The notes under the pieces: model-generated
Database searches by the model: none
The model's input: only the letters and a program-made list of their open reading frames with translations
What the model was told of the DNA's origin: nothing
Made by a program: the position numbers and the translations under genes
Assembly (NCBI RefSeq): GCF_047149785.1
Contig: NZ_BAAGBE010000001.1
Span: forward strand, 2,232,001 to 2,296,000
Direction: 5' to 3'
DNA: 64,000 nt
DNA from: Nitrobacter sp047149785
GTDB taxonomy: Bacteria > Pseudomonadota > Alphaproteobacteria > Rhizobiales > Xanthobacteraceae
Shown here: one piece after another, positions 25,261-35,188 of the stretch
How positions within the stretch are numbered: position 1 is the first letter of the stretch
Layout: every line of letters begins with the position of its first letter

Positions 25261-26691
25261 CTATCCTGGAAATTCCACGAGACCGAACTTCTGTTTTTCC
25301 TGTCGCGCGGGATGCCGCCACCGCACCAGCGGTCCGATGACGACGAGCGTTGCGAACAGAAGAACGATCTCGATCTGATAGACGAAGGTGTAACCGGTAG
25401 CCCGGCTGACGAGCGCCGCGCCGAGATGACCTTCGGTAGCGAGCGCCGACATCACATCGCGAATGACGCCGCCGCCCGCGATCGCCAGACCGGCCGCGGT
25501 CGCCTGCACGCCGCCCCAGATGCCGAGCGCGAGGCCGGCCGAGCCGTTCGGCGCGAGCGCCATCGCCGCCGTGAGAGTCCCGACCGCGAACAGGCCACCG
25601 CCGAAACCGATCAAGGCCGCGCCGATCCGATACAGCGCGGGCGACATCAAAGGCGCGGAAAAGATCACAGCCGAGAAGGCCGCGACACCCACGGTCACGC
25701 CAATGGCGGCCATCCGGTAGGGATCGAACCCGCGGCGGAGGCTGCGGGCGGAGATCGTGAAGCCCGCCAGCATCCCTCCCGCGAAAACGGCTGTAATCAC
25801 CGTCGTCTGGCTGACGGTGAGATTCAGGATCTGGGCACCGTAAGGCTCGAGAAGTATGTCCTGCATCGTAAAGCCGAGCGTCCCGAGACCCACGACGAGG
25901 AGCACGCGGACCGTACCGCCGGCAGCCTGAAATTGATGCCAGGAATCTCGGAACAGCGGACGCTCGCGCCGTGCCGACGTGCGGGAGGGATCACGCGCCT
26001 CCTGCTTCCAAAGCGCGGCGACGTTCAATGCCACCACCGTCAACGCGGCGCCCTGAATGACCTGGATCAGCCGCATTTCGCTGAAATTGTCGAGCAGAAC
26101 CCCGAACGAAAGCCCGCTCACGATCATGCCGACCATCAGCATGACATAGAGAAAGGCGACGACGCTCGGGCGTGACGCCTCCGGCGCGATATCCGTTGCA
26201 AGGGAAAGCCCCACGGTCTGCGTGGTGTTGAGGCCCGCGCCGACCAGAAGGAACGCGAGGGCGACGCCGATACGCCCGCCGATGATCTGGCTCGGCGCCG
26301 GGCTCGACAGGAGCAGCAGCGCGAACGGCATGATGGCCAGGCCGCCGAACTGCAACATCGTCCCCAACCAAATGTAGGGCACACGACGCCAGCCGAGCAC
26401 GGAACGGTGATGGTCTGAGCGGAACCCGATGAGGACGCGGAACGGAGCGAAGATCAGCGGCAGAGCGACCATCGCCGCGACCAGCCAGCTCGGAACGCCG
26501 AGTTCGACGATCATCACGCGGTTGAGCGTGCCGTTCAACAGAACGAATGACATGCCGACCGAAACCTGAAACAGCGAGAGGCGCAGCAGGCGCGACAACG
26601 GAAGCTCCGTTGTCACCGCGTCGGCAAACGGCAGGAACCGCGATCCCAATCGCATCCAGAATTCTGCGAGTGAGGGAGCTGACTTCATCAT
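25261..26691 (-). CDS. lhaA: light-harvesting complex 1 assembly protein LhaA (PucC family)
   Basis: 476 aa, twelve predicted membrane segments, MFS fold of the bacteriochlorophyll-delivery type. GTLNRVMIVELGVPSWLVA, FAPFRVLIGFRSD and LGWRRVPYIWLG are hallmark blocks shared by LhaA, PucC and Bch2. LhaA is required for high-level LH1 assembly, probably passing pigment to the alpha and beta peptides. Overlaps bchM. Two consecutive ATGs (26691, 26688) cannot be distinguished. Confidence 0.94.
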   Translation of the reverse strand: MMKSAPSLAEFWMRLGSRFLPFADAVTTELPLSRLLRLSLFQVSVGMSFVLLNGTLNRVMIVELGVPSWLVAAMVALPLIFAPFRVLIGFRSDHHRSVLGWRRVPYIWLGTMLQFGGLAIMPFALLLLSSPAPSQIIGGRIGVALAFLLVGAGLNTTQTVGLSLATDIAPEASRPSVVAFLYVMLMVGMIVSGLSFGVLLDNFSEMRLIQVIQGAALTVVALNVAALWKQEARDPSRTSARRERPLFRDSWHQFQAAGGTVRVLLVVGLGTLGFTMQDILLEPYGAQILNLTVSQTTVITAVFAGGMLAGFTISARSLRRGFDPYRMAAIGVTVGVAAFSAVIFSAPLMSPALYRIGAALIGFGGGLFAVGTLTAAMALAPNGSAGLALGIWGGVQATAAGLAIAGGGVIRDVMSALATEGHLGAALVSRATGYTFVYQIEIVLLFATLVVIGPLVRWRHPARQEKQKFGLVEFPG

Positions 26692-27389
26692 CGGCGCACC
26701 AGTTCCAGGGCATGAGACTTGTAGAACCCGCTGGCGACGCGCCGGCTGCGGCCGAAGGACCAGTCCTGCAAATCGGGATGATCCAGAATGAGCTTACGCA
26801 GATGTGGCTCGGAGACGGGCTCGATCGCCGGTGCGCGATTGTCCCGCGGGAAGGCGCGTCCGGCCGCGTGCATCAGCATCAGCAACGGGGTCCTCGGCGC
26901 GAAGGTCACGAGCATCGCATGGCGCGTGCGCGCCGCGAAACTCGCGATGATCCGCACGGCGTCCTCGGTGCGATAATGGATGATGGAATCCATCGCCACG
27001 ACGACGTCGAACGTGCCGAGCGCCGGATCGAGCATGTCGCCGGCGATGAAACGGATCGCTCCGGCGTCGATATCGGCGGGAAGCCGCCCGTCCGCGATCC
27101 CGATCAGGGTCGGCGAGATGTCGACCGCGGTGACGGCCGCGCCGCGCCGCGCCGCCTCGATCGACAGCGCGCCAGTACCGCAGCCGGCATCGAGCAGGCG
27201 CGTGCCGCGCAGATCTTCTGGCAGCCAGGACAGCAATGTCCCGCGCATCTCGTCGCGGCCCGCGCGCACGGTGGCGCGGATCCGACCGACCGGAGCGTCC
27301 GAGGTCAGCCGCGTCCACGCCGCCGCCGCCGTGCGGTCGAAATAGGTTTCCAGTTCGCTGCGCCGTGCAAGATAGTTTGCGGTAATCAT
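26688..27389 (-). CDS. bchM: Mg-protoporphyrin IX methyltransferase
   Basis: 233 aa. SAM-binding motif LLDAGCGTGALSIEAARRGA near residues 62-81, followed by VTAVDISPTLI and VVAMDSIIHY. N-terminal YFDRTAAAAWTRLTSDAPV and C-terminal FYKSHALELV match BchM. It methylates the ring C propionate to give the substrate for AcsF. Starts inside the bchL stop (TGATG). Confidence 0.95.
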   Translation of the reverse strand: MITANYLARRSELETYFDRTAAAAWTRLTSDAPVGRIRATVRAGRDEMRGTLLSWLPEDLRGTRLLDAGCGTGALSIEAARRGAAVTAVDISPTLIGIADGRLPADIDAGAIRFIAGDMLDPALGTFDVVVAMDSIIHYRTEDAVRIIASFAARTRHAMLVTFAPRTPLLMLMHAAGRAFPRDNRAPAIEPVSEPHLRKLILDHPDLQDWSFGRSRRVASGFYKSHALELVRR

Positions 27390-28297
27390 CAGTCGAATCC
27401 CAACAAATCGAAAATGTCACGGTCTTTCAGGGGAACGGCATTCAACGGCTCGGCGCCGGCCAGCAGCGACGCGGCCAGCCGCAGATACTCGTTCTGCACG
27501 GCATCGACCTCGGGCGACGGCTCCATCTCGAACAGCGTCGACTTCTTCAGCCGGCTCTTGCGGATGACATCGAGGTCGGGAAAGTGCGCCACGGTCTTGA
27601 GTCCGGTCTTGTCGTTGAACTTGTCGACCTGGTCGGTGCCCGCGCTACGGTTGACGATCACGCCGCCGAGCCGTACCGGATAGTTGCGCGACTTGGCCTG
27701 GATCGCGGCGACGATCCGGTTCATCGCGAAGATCGAGTCGAAGTCGTTGGCGGCGACGATCAGGGCGCGGTCGGCATGTTGCAACGGCGAGGCGAAGCCG
27801 CCGCACACGACATCGCCGAGCACGTCGAAGATGACGACGTCGGTATCGTCGAGCAGGTGATGCTCCTTGAGAAGCTTGACGGTCTGGCCGACGACATAGC
27901 CGCCGCAGCCGGTGCCGGCGGGCGGCCCGCCGGCCTCGACGCACATCACGCCGTTGTAGCCGTGATAGACGAAATCATCAGGCCGCAGTTCCTCGGCATG
28001 GAAATTCACCTGTTCGAGCACGTCGATGACGGTCGGCACCAGCCGCTTCGTCAGCGTAAAGGTGGAATCGTGCTTGGGGTCGCAGCCGATCTGAAGCACG
28101 CGCTTGCCGAGCTTGGAGAACGCGACCGACAGGTTCGACGAGGTCGTGCTCTTGCCGATGCCGCCTTTGCCGTAGACCGAGAACACCTTCGCCTTTCCGA
28201 TCGAGACGTTGGGGTCCATCTGCACCTGCACGCTGCCGGCGCCATCGGGACGGCCGACCGTTGCGGCGGCAGCGGGTTGTCGGATCGGAATATTCAT
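27389..28297 (-). CDS. bchL: light-independent protochlorophyllide reductase, iron protein
   Basis: 302 aa NifH-like ATPase. P-loop YGKGGIGKSTTSSNLSVAF (about 40-58) and the two Cys that hold the 4Fe-4S cluster between two subunits: GGFASP preceded by VVCGG, and AGGPPAGTGCGGYVV. It passes electrons to the BchN-BchB complex for ring D reduction and is oxygen sensitive. ATG overlaps the bchH stop. Confidence 0.96.
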   Translation of the reverse strand: MNIPIRQPAAAATVGRPDGAGSVQVQMDPNVSIGKAKVFSVYGKGGIGKSTTSSNLSVAFSKLGKRVLQIGCDPKHDSTFTLTKRLVPTVIDVLEQVNFHAEELRPDDFVYHGYNGVMCVEAGGPPAGTGCGGYVVGQTVKLLKEHHLLDDTDVVIFDVLGDVVCGGFASPLQHADRALIVAANDFDSIFAMNRIVAAIQAKSRNYPVRLGGVIVNRSAGTDQVDKFNDKTGLKTVAHFPDLDVIRKSRLKKSTLFEMEPSPEVDAVQNEYLRLAASLLAGAEPLNAVPLKDRDIFDLLGFD

Positions 28298-31200
28298 GCG
28301 GCAACTCCTACCCCTTCGAGGTGATCTTCGAACTGCTCTCCGGCCTTGCGCAGCGAGTCGAGCGTGGCCTGGTCCGGCGACCAGTAGTTGCGCTCATGCG
28401 CTTCGATCAGCCGGTTGGCGATCTTGGCCGACGCGGCCGGATTGAGCGCGGCGAGCCGCTCGCGCATGGCCTCATCAAGCACATAGGTCGTGGTGATCTG
28501 CTGATAGACCCACGGTGCGACCTGACCCGTGGTGGCCGACCACCCGACCGTGTTGGTGACGTGGGATTCGATCTGACGGACGCCCTCGTAGCCATGCGCG
28601 AGCAGCGCCTCGTACCATTTCGGATTGAGCGTCCGGGTCCGTGTTTCCAGCGCGACCTGCTCCGACAAGGTGCGGACTGCGCCCTCGCCGCGCGTCTGGT
28701 CGCCGATATAGACCGGCGCCGCCTCGCCGCGCGCGCGCTTCACGGCACGACTGATGCCGCCCAGCGTATCGAAATAGTGGTCGACCGTGGTGACGCCGAG
28801 TTCGACGGAATCGATGTTCTGATATGCGGCATCGACGCGCGCGAGGACATGGCCGAGCAGCGCGTCGTGGCGCACCGGCCGGCCGTCGATGCCGTAGGCG
28901 AAGCCCTTGCGGCGGGTATAGGCCTCGGCAAGCTCCTGCTCGTCGGTCCACGCGCCGCAATCGATCAGATGATTGACGTTGGCCCCGTAAGCGCCCTCGG
29001 CATTGCCGAACACGCGAAGCGCCGCGTCGCTCAACTCGCCGCCATGCTGCGCCTGATAGTCGAGCGCGTGCTTGCGGACGAAGTTCTGCGTCACCGGCTC
29101 GTCGGCGCCGGCGGCCAGCAGCGCGGCCTCGGCAAGCAGGCGGGTTTGCAACGGCATCAGGTCGCGGAAGATTCCCGACAGCGTCATCACAACGTCGATG
29201 CGCGGACGCCCCAACCGCTCCAGCGGAATCAACTGCGCCCCGGCGAGCCGGCCGTAGCCGTCGCGGCGCGGCTCGGCGCCGAGCAGCCACAGCGCCTGCG
29301 CGATCGGCGCGCCTTCGGTCTTGAGATTGTCGGTGCCCCACAGCACCATCGCGACGGTCTCCGGCAAGGCGTTGCCGTCATGCGCGTGCCGCGCCAGCAG
29401 CCGCTCCGCCTGGCGCGCGCCGTCCAGCACCGCGAACGCGCTCGGAATCCGGAACGGATCGAAGCCGTGAAGATTCCGTCCGGTCGGCAGGACTTCGGTA
29501 TTGCGCAGCAGATCGCCGCCGGGCACCGGACGAATATATCCGCCGTCGAGCGCGTGGATGATCGCTGGCGTTTCGTGATCGGTGGCCAGCAACGCATCGA
29601 GCGAGGCGCGCGCGCCATCCTCGGTGATGCCCGCCGCCTCCAGCATCTCGGCGCGCTCGGCGTCGGCCGGCGGCCGGCCGACGACATGCAGCCCGTGCGG
29701 GATCAGCGAATATTCAAGCTCGAGAATGCTGTCCGACAGCGCCGCGATCCGCTTGTGCGCGTCGCCGTCCCACGCGGGCTCCGCCGCCGCGAGATCGACC
29801 GCCGCCGCCTGCGCCTGGATCAGCGCCACGACGTCGGTCCGCTCGGTGGCGTCCGGCAGCATCGACCGCCAGCTATCGAGCGACGCCTTCAGATCGACGA
29901 GCCCCTTGTAGAGCCCGGCTTTCGCGATGGACGGCGTCAGGTAGCTGATGAGGGTCGCCGCGGTGCGGCGCTTGGCGAGCGCGCCCTCCGACGGATTGTT
30001 GGACGCATACAAATAGAAGTTCGGCAGGTCGCCGATCAGCCGGTCCGGCCAGCAGTCGCCCGACAGGCTGACCTGTTTGCCGGGCATGAATTCGAGCGCG
30101 CCGTGGGTGCCGAAATGCAGCACCGCCTGCGCGCGGAAATCCTCGCGGATCCAGCGATAGAACGCGGCGAACGCATGCGTCGGCGCAAATCCGCGCTCGA
30201 ACAGCAGCCGCATCGGATCGCCTTCGTAGCCGAACGCCGGCTGCAAGCCGACGAACACGTTGCCGAACTGCTCGCCGAGAATAAAAAGATGGCCACCATC
30301 GGTCTGATGCCGGCCGGGCGCGGGGCCCCATTGCTGCTCGATCTCCGCCAGCCAGCTTTCGCGGCGGACATGGGTGTCCACGGGAATGCGGACCGCGACA
30401 TTGGCGTCGGTGCCGAAGCGCTGCGCGTTGCCTTTCAGCACGCGGGCACGCAGGTCATCCACCGTCTCCGGCACGTCGACCGTGTAGCCGGCCGCCTTGA
30501 GCGCCGTCATGGTGTTGTGCAGCGACTCGAACACCGACAGATAGGCGGCGGTGCCGGCGCTGCCGCCGTTGGGCGGGAAATTGAACAGCACCATCGCCAG
30601 TTTGCGGTCGGCCCGCGCGCTCTTGCGCAGCGCCACCAGTTTGGCGACGCGCGCGGCGAGCATCGCGGCCCGCTCCGGCATCACGGTCATGTCGTGTCCG
30701 GCGTCGACGATGGACGAACGGCCGCCGAACGTCATCGGCCCGGTCGCGCCGTCCAGTTCCGGGATCGCCACCATCATGGTGGCTTCCACCGGCGTCAGCC
30801 CGCGCGCGTCGTCGCGCCATTGCTCGGTGGTCTGGAATTCCAGCGGATGCGCGACAATGTAGGGCATATCGAGTTGCGCCAGCGTCGCCTCGGCGGCGCG
30901 CACGTCGTTATAGGCAGGACCTCCGACCAGCGAGAAGCCGGTCAGCGACACCACGGCATCGACGGTGGCGACACCATCCTTGACGAAGTACGCCTCGACC
31001 GCCGGCCGCGAATCGAGCCCGCTGCAGAAGGCGGGAACAACAGTGAGCCCCTTGGCCTCGAAGGCTGCGATCACGCCGTCATAATGCGCGGTGTTGCCGG
31101 CCAGCAGATAGGAGCGCATCACCAGCAGGCCGACGCGTCCGGCCGGCTTGGGAAGGACCGGCAGTTCGTCGACGCGCGTGACCATCTTCGCCGCGAGGCG

Positions 31201-31875
31201 GGGGTGATACAGCCCGAGTTCGGGATAGGCGACGGGCTCGGCGGCGCGAATCCTTCCGCGCAGTTGCGCGCGCGGACCGCCGGCATAGCGGCCGACCAGA
31301 AACCGCACGAGATTGGCGAAGTTCACTTCCGATCCCGCGAGCCAGTATTGCAGGGTCAGGAAATAGGCGCGCAGATCCTGCGCGGTGCCGGGGATGAAAC
31401 GCAGCAGCCGGGGCATCTGGCGCAGCATCTTCATCTGCCCAGCACCGCTCGACTCGCCGCCACGGCTGCCGCGCAGGCGCTTGAGCAGCGACAGCACGCC
31501 GCCGCCCGAACCGGACATCGTCAGCTTGCCGAGGCGCGTCAGCTTCACCACTTCGGCCGCGGACAGACAGCCGATCATCGCGTCGCAATGCGCGCGGCGC
31601 GCGGCGAGCGCCGGCATTACGGCCTGGATGTGCTCATCCAGGAACAGCATGGTGACGACGATGATGTCGGCGCGCGCGATGTCGTCGCGGCAGTGTTCAA
31701 GCGCCGCCGGGCTGCAGCTCCATTCGTCGGCCGCATGGATCGCCAGTTCAAGTCCGGGGAACTCGGTCTTCAACGATGCGCGCGCGCGTGACGCAGCCGT
31801 GGCCAGATGGCTGTCCATCGTCACGATGACGACCCGGATGGGCGTCCTGTCAGCGGCCGAAATGGGCTTTGGCAT
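28294..31875 (-). CDS. bchH: Mg-chelatase subunit H
   Basis: 1193 aa from ATG 31875. CobN/BchH family throughout; for example EFQTTEQWRDDARGLTPVEA, FVGLQPAFGYEGDPMRLLFE and HFGTHGALEFMPGKQVSL, the last containing the conserved His and Glu thought to bind metal. It binds protoporphyrin IX and receives Mg with BchI and BchD, whose genes are not in this window. A TTG at 31890 is possible but the ATG is better. The first 26 bases overlap the end of bchB. Confidence 0.96.
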   Translation of the reverse strand: MPKPISAADRTPIRVVIVTMDSHLATAASRARASLKTEFPGLELAIHAADEWSCSPAALEHCRDDIARADIIVVTMLFLDEHIQAVMPALAARRAHCDAMIGCLSAAEVVKLTRLGKLTMSGSGGGVLSLLKRLRGSRGGESSGAGQMKMLRQMPRLLRFIPGTAQDLRAYFLTLQYWLAGSEVNFANLVRFLVGRYAGGPRAQLRGRIRAAEPVAYPELGLYHPRLAAKMVTRVDELPVLPKPAGRVGLLVMRSYLLAGNTAHYDGVIAAFEAKGLTVVPAFCSGLDSRPAVEAYFVKDGVATVDAVVSLTGFSLVGGPAYNDVRAAEATLAQLDMPYIVAHPLEFQTTEQWRDDARGLTPVEATMMVAIPELDGATGPMTFGGRSSIVDAGHDMTVMPERAAMLAARVAKLVALRKSARADRKLAMVLFNFPPNGGSAGTAAYLSVFESLHNTMTALKAAGYTVDVPETVDDLRARVLKGNAQRFGTDANVAVRIPVDTHVRRESWLAEIEQQWGPAPGRHQTDGGHLFILGEQFGNVFVGLQPAFGYEGDPMRLLFERGFAPTHAFAAFYRWIREDFRAQAVLHFGTHGALEFMPGKQVSLSGDCWPDRLIGDLPNFYLYASNNPSEGALAKRRTAATLISYLTPSIAKAGLYKGLVDLKASLDSWRSMLPDATERTDVVALIQAQAAAVDLAAAEPAWDGDAHKRIAALSDSILELEYSLIPHGLHVVGRPPADAERAEMLEAAGITEDGARASLDALLATDHETPAIIHALDGGYIRPVPGGDLLRNTEVLPTGRNLHGFDPFRIPSAFAVLDGARQAERLLARHAHDGNALPETVAMVLWGTDNLKTEGAPIAQALWLLGAEPRRDGYGRLAGAQLIPLERLGRPRIDVVMTLSGIFRDLMPLQTRLLAEAALLAAGADEPVTQNFVRKHALDYQAQHGGELSDAALRVFGNAEGAYGANVNHLIDCGAWTDEQELAEAYTRRKGFAYGIDGRPVRHDALLGHVLARVDAAYQNIDSVELGVTTVDHYFDTLGGISRAVKRARGEAAPVYIGDQTRGEGAVRTLSEQVALETRTRTLNPKWYEALLAHGYEGVRQIESHVTNTVGWSATTGQVAPWVYQQITTTYVLDEAMRERLAALNPAASAKIANRLIEAHERNYWSPDQATLDSLRKAGEQFEDHLEGVGVAA

Positions 31876-33385
31876 CGTACAAGGTCTCAAGCGTTATCAG
31901 GCCCAGGTTCCGTTCCTGGGCGAAGCGCTCCGTGTTGCGGCGCGCCTTGCCACGCACGAAGAACGGAATCTTGTGAAGCTCCTGCTCGGCTTCCGCGGAC
32001 CACGCCGCGGCGGCGACGGCTTTCGGCAGTTCGATCGGCGCCGACGACGGCACCGGCTTGCGGCCGAGATGCGAGGGCGCGGAATCGCTGAACTCGCTGT
32101 CCTCGCGAAACATGCCGAGGAGATGTTCTTCAAGGCCCATCATCAGCGGATGCACCCAGGTGTCGAACAGCACGCTCGCGCCTTCAAAACCCATCTGCGG
32201 CGAGTATCGCGCGGGAAAATCCTGCACATGCGTCGGCGCGGAAATGACCGCGCAGGGAATGCCGAGCCGCTTGGCGATATGGCGCTCCATTTGCGAGCCG
32301 AGCACCAGCTCGGGCTGCAATTCGGCGACCTTCGCCTCGACTTCCAGATAGTCGTCCGTGACCAGCGCCTCGACGCCATAAAGCGCCGCCGCTTCCCGAA
32401 CGTCGCGGGCGAACTCGCGGCTGTAGGTGCCGAGGCCGACGACCTTGAAGCCGAGTTCGTTCGACGCGACGCGGGCGGCCGCGATGGCGTGGGTGGCGTC
32501 GCCGAAGATGAAGACGCGCTTGTCGGTGAGATAGGTCGAATCGATCGAACGCGCGTACCACACCGAACGCGCGTCCGCCGTCGCGAGCGTCGGCTCCGGA
32601 TCGACGCCGGCGAGTTGCGCCACTTCGGCGACGAACTCGCGCGTCGCGGCGACGCCGATGGGGACGGTCTTTGTAAACGGCTGACCGAAAGTCCGTTGCA
32701 GCCATTGCGCAGCGCTCAACGCGATCTCGGGATAAAGCACGATGTTGAAATCCGCCTCGCCGAGGCGGGCGATGTCGGCGGGCGCGGCGTTCCACGGCGC
32801 GGTCACGCCGATGTCGATGCCCATCTCGTTCAGCAGCCTGGTGATCTCCGCGAGGTCGTCGCGGTGACGGAAGCCCAGCGCTGTCGGACCCAGCACGTTG
32901 CACAGCGGGCGCGCGCGGGGCTGCGGTCCGGCGCCTGTCTCGCGCGGTTTGGCGAGCGCTCGCACGATGCGGTAGAAGGTCTCTGAAGCGCCCCAGTTTT
33001 CCTTGCGCTGATAAGCAGGCAATTCCAGCGGCACCACCGGGATCGGAAGCTCAAGCGCCTGCGCCAGTCCTCCCGGATCGTCCTGGATGAGTTCGGCCGT
33101 GCACGACGCGCCCACCAGCATCGCCTGCGGCGCGAAGCGCTCATAGGCGTCGCGCATCGCGCTTTGAAGAAGCTCCGCCGTGTCGCCGCCGAGATCGCGC
33201 GCCTGAAACGTGGTGTAGGTCACCGGCGGACGACGGTCCCGCCGCTCGATCATCGTGAACAGCAGGTCGGCATAGGTGTCGCCCTGCGGCGCGTGCAGCA
33301 CGTAATGGACGTCACGCATCGCGGTGGCAATCCGCATCGCGCCGACATGGGGAGGTCCCTCATATGTCCAGACCGTGAGCTGCAT
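31850..33385 (-). CDS. bchB: light-independent protochlorophyllide reductase subunit B
   Basis: 511 aa. N-terminal MQLTVWTYEGPPHVGAMRIA fits the family, with the YADLLFTMIERRDRRPPVTY block and GASCTAELIQDDPGG, which holds the Cys that ligates the NB-cluster. The C-terminal RKARRNTERFAQERN-type region and ITLETLYDAKAHF end are conserved. With BchN it forms the nitrogenase-like catalytic component. ATG 33385 is one base after the bchN stop; the open frame runs on 18 codons but those are unlike the family. Confidence 0.95.
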   Translation of the reverse strand: MQLTVWTYEGPPHVGAMRIATAMRDVHYVLHAPQGDTYADLLFTMIERRDRRPPVTYTTFQARDLGGDTAELLQSAMRDAYERFAPQAMLVGASCTAELIQDDPGGLAQALELPIPVVPLELPAYQRKENWGASETFYRIVRALAKPRETGAGPQPRARPLCNVLGPTALGFRHRDDLAEITRLLNEMGIDIGVTAPWNAAPADIARLGEADFNIVLYPEIALSAAQWLQRTFGQPFTKTVPIGVAATREFVAEVAQLAGVDPEPTLATADARSVWYARSIDSTYLTDKRVFIFGDATHAIAAARVASNELGFKVVGLGTYSREFARDVREAAALYGVEALVTDDYLEVEAKVAELQPELVLGSQMERHIAKRLGIPCAVISAPTHVQDFPARYSPQMGFEGASVLFDTWVHPLMMGLEEHLLGMFREDSEFSDSAPSHLGRKPVPSSAPIELPKAVAAAAWSAEAEQELHKIPFFVRGKARRNTERFAQERNLGLITLETLYDAKAHFGR

Positions 33386-33386
33386 C

Positions 33387-34658
33387 TCAAGCCACCAGCC
33401 TTGCCCGCCGCACCAGCGGCCGGGCGAACAGTTCGGCAAGGTCGCCGGCCTGCTCGTAGCCTTGGATGGGCGTGAAAATCAGTTCGATCGACCATTTCGT
33501 CGCCATGCCCTCCGCCTCTAGCGGATTGGCGAGGCCGAGGCCGCAGACCACGAGGTCGGGCCGCGCGTCGCGGCAGCGATCGAGTTGCCGCTCGACGTCC
33601 TGCCCTTCGCTCAGGAGAACGTCCGGAGGCAGCAAGGCGAGATCGCCGGCGAGATGGTCGCGGTGCAGATAGGGCGTGCCGACCTCGACGAGACTCATGC
33701 CGAGCTCTCGCGCGAGGAAGCGCGCCAGCGGGATCTCGATCTGCGAATCCGGAAACAGGAAGATGCGCTTGCCGGCGAGTTGCGGCCGGTGGCGCGCGAC
33801 CGCGCGGTCGGCGCGCGCGCGCAGCGGCGCGGTGACGGCATCGAAGCGCGCGTCGTCAATGCCGAAGTGCCGTGCGGCGGCGCGCAGCCAGAGTGTGGTA
33901 CCCTCGCTGCCCAGCGGAAACGGCGCCGGAATCCGCCGGCAACCGCGTTCCTCGAGCGCGCGAGCGGTGTCGCCAAGGAACGGCTGCGCCAGCAGATAGA
34001 CCGTGTTCGGCCCGATCGCCGGCAGATCGCGCGAGCGCCGCGGCGGCAGGAACGCCACGGAGACTATTCCGAGCGCCGCGAACAGACGCCGGAACTGATC
34101 CTCCACGACGTCGGCCAATGCACCGACGATCAGCAGCGAGGGTAGCGTTTTCATTTCCGCCGCGGGCAGCACCGGCACCAGCGAGGCGAGGCAGGCATCC
34201 TCGCCCTGCGTGAAGGTCGTCTCGATGCCGCTGCCCGAATAGTTGAGAATGCGGACCGCCGGCGCGAATTTTTGGGACAGCCGCAGCGCCGCGCGCGACA
34301 GATCAAGCTTGATGACTTCCGACGGGCAGGAGCCGACGAGAAACAGCAGCTTGATGTCCGGACGCCGGGCCAGCAGTTGCGCCACGATGCTGTCGAGTTC
34401 GTCATTCGCATCGACCAACCCGGCAAGATCGCGCTCCTCCATGATCGCGGTGGCGAAGCGGGGCTCCGCGAAGATCATCACCCCCGCCGCCGACTGGATG
34501 AGGTGCGCGCAGGTCCGCGAGCCGACCACGAGAAAGAATGCGTCCTGGATCTTGCGATGCAGCCAGACGATGCCCGTCAGCCCGCAGAACACCTCGCGTT
34601 GCCCGCGCTCGCGCAGAACGCCGCCGCCATCCGGACAAGGTTGCACGCGCACGTTCAT
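33387..34658 (-). CDS. bchN: light-independent protochlorophyllide reductase subunit N
   Basis: 423 aa from ATG 34658. The three NB-cluster cysteines are seen in REVFCGLTGIVWLHRK, VVGSRTCAHLIQSAAG and FLVGSCPSEVIKLDL. The frame remains open 143 codons upstream but that stretch is the shadow of bchF. The C-terminus retains EAEGMATKWSIELIFTPI-type residues of the family. Overlaps bchF by ATGA. Confidence 0.95.
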   Translation of the reverse strand: MNVRVQPCPDGGGVLRERGQREVFCGLTGIVWLHRKIQDAFFLVVGSRTCAHLIQSAAGVMIFAEPRFATAIMEERDLAGLVDANDELDSIVAQLLARRPDIKLLFLVGSCPSEVIKLDLSRAALRLSQKFAPAVRILNYSGSGIETTFTQGEDACLASLVPVLPAAEMKTLPSLLIVGALADVVEDQFRRLFAALGIVSVAFLPPRRSRDLPAIGPNTVYLLAQPFLGDTARALEERGCRRIPAPFPLGSEGTTLWLRAAARHFGIDDARFDAVTAPLRARADRAVARHRPQLAGKRIFLFPDSQIEIPLARFLARELGMSLVEVGTPYLHRDHLAGDLALLPPDVLLSEGQDVERQLDRCRDARPDLVVCGLGLANPLEAEGMATKWSIELIFTPIQGYEQAGDLAELFARPLVRRARLVA

Positions 34659-35188
34659 GATACCTCCGCGACGGCCAATGCAGACACGTTGCGCTCCTGA
34701 AGACGCGCGGCTCGCAGCTTGAGCAGGAATTGCGTGGCGTTGATCGCGTAGGAGGCATAGGCGGCGAGAACCAGCATCATCTGCTGCCGCGGACTGCCGA
34801 TGTCCGCGAAGATCGCCACGAGATAGGCCGTGTGCAGCGCCAGCACGAGAATGCTGAAGACGTCTTCCCAGAAGAAAGCCCGCGCGAACAGGTAGCGGCC
34901 GAACACGACGCGCTCCCAGATCGAGCCGGTCACCATGATTGCGTAGAGCAGCAGCGTCTTGACGACGATCGAGCAGGTCGCGATCCACAGCCCCTCGCCG
35001 GTCGCGAGGTAACGCAGCACGAGGGCCAGGCTCACAAGGAAGGCGACGAACTGGACCGGCGCCAGAATGCCCTGCACCAGGGTCCACGGTGTCGCGTCAC
35101 GCCGCCGTTTTTCTTCGGCGGTGTAGAGCGCCACAGCCTGCGGCCGGGCCGGCCGCCGATCGTCCGCTCCTCCCCGCCGATCGCGCAC
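34655..35188 (-). CDS. bchF: 3-vinyl bacteriochlorophyllide hydratase
   Basis: About 160-177 aa. The clear BchF homology starts at ALYTAEEKRRRDATPWTLVQ and continues through LAPVQFVAFLVSLALVLRYL, ending NATQFLLKLRAARLQERN; four membrane helices. It hydrates the 3-vinyl group on the way to bacteriochlorophyll a. First gene of the bchF-to-hemA operon. The start is a problem: the PpsR operators at 35237-35277 exclude the upstream ATGs, and downstream only GTG codons at 35188 or 35134 are in frame, neither with a Shine-Dalgarno at proper distance. I give 35188. Confidence 0.85.
   Translation of the reverse strand: MRDRRGGADDRRPARPQAVALYTAEEKRRRDATPWTLVQGILAPVQFVAFLVSLALVLRYLATGEGLWIATCSIVVKTLLLYAIMVTGSIWERVVFGRYLFARAFFWEDVFSILVLALHTAYLVAIFADIGSPRQQMMLVLAAYASYAINATQFLLKLRAARLQERNVSALAVAEVS

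Noticed and set aside
28261..31791. 1176-codon open frame on the plus strand opposite bchH
   Set aside because: Complementary-strand shadow produced by high-GC codon use; it has no recognisable domain and bchH is unambiguous.
33439..35087. Long N-terminal extensions of bchB and bchN
   Set aside because: Residues before MQLTVWTYEG (bchB) and MNVRVQPCPD (bchN) do not resemble the families and overlap neighbouring genes.
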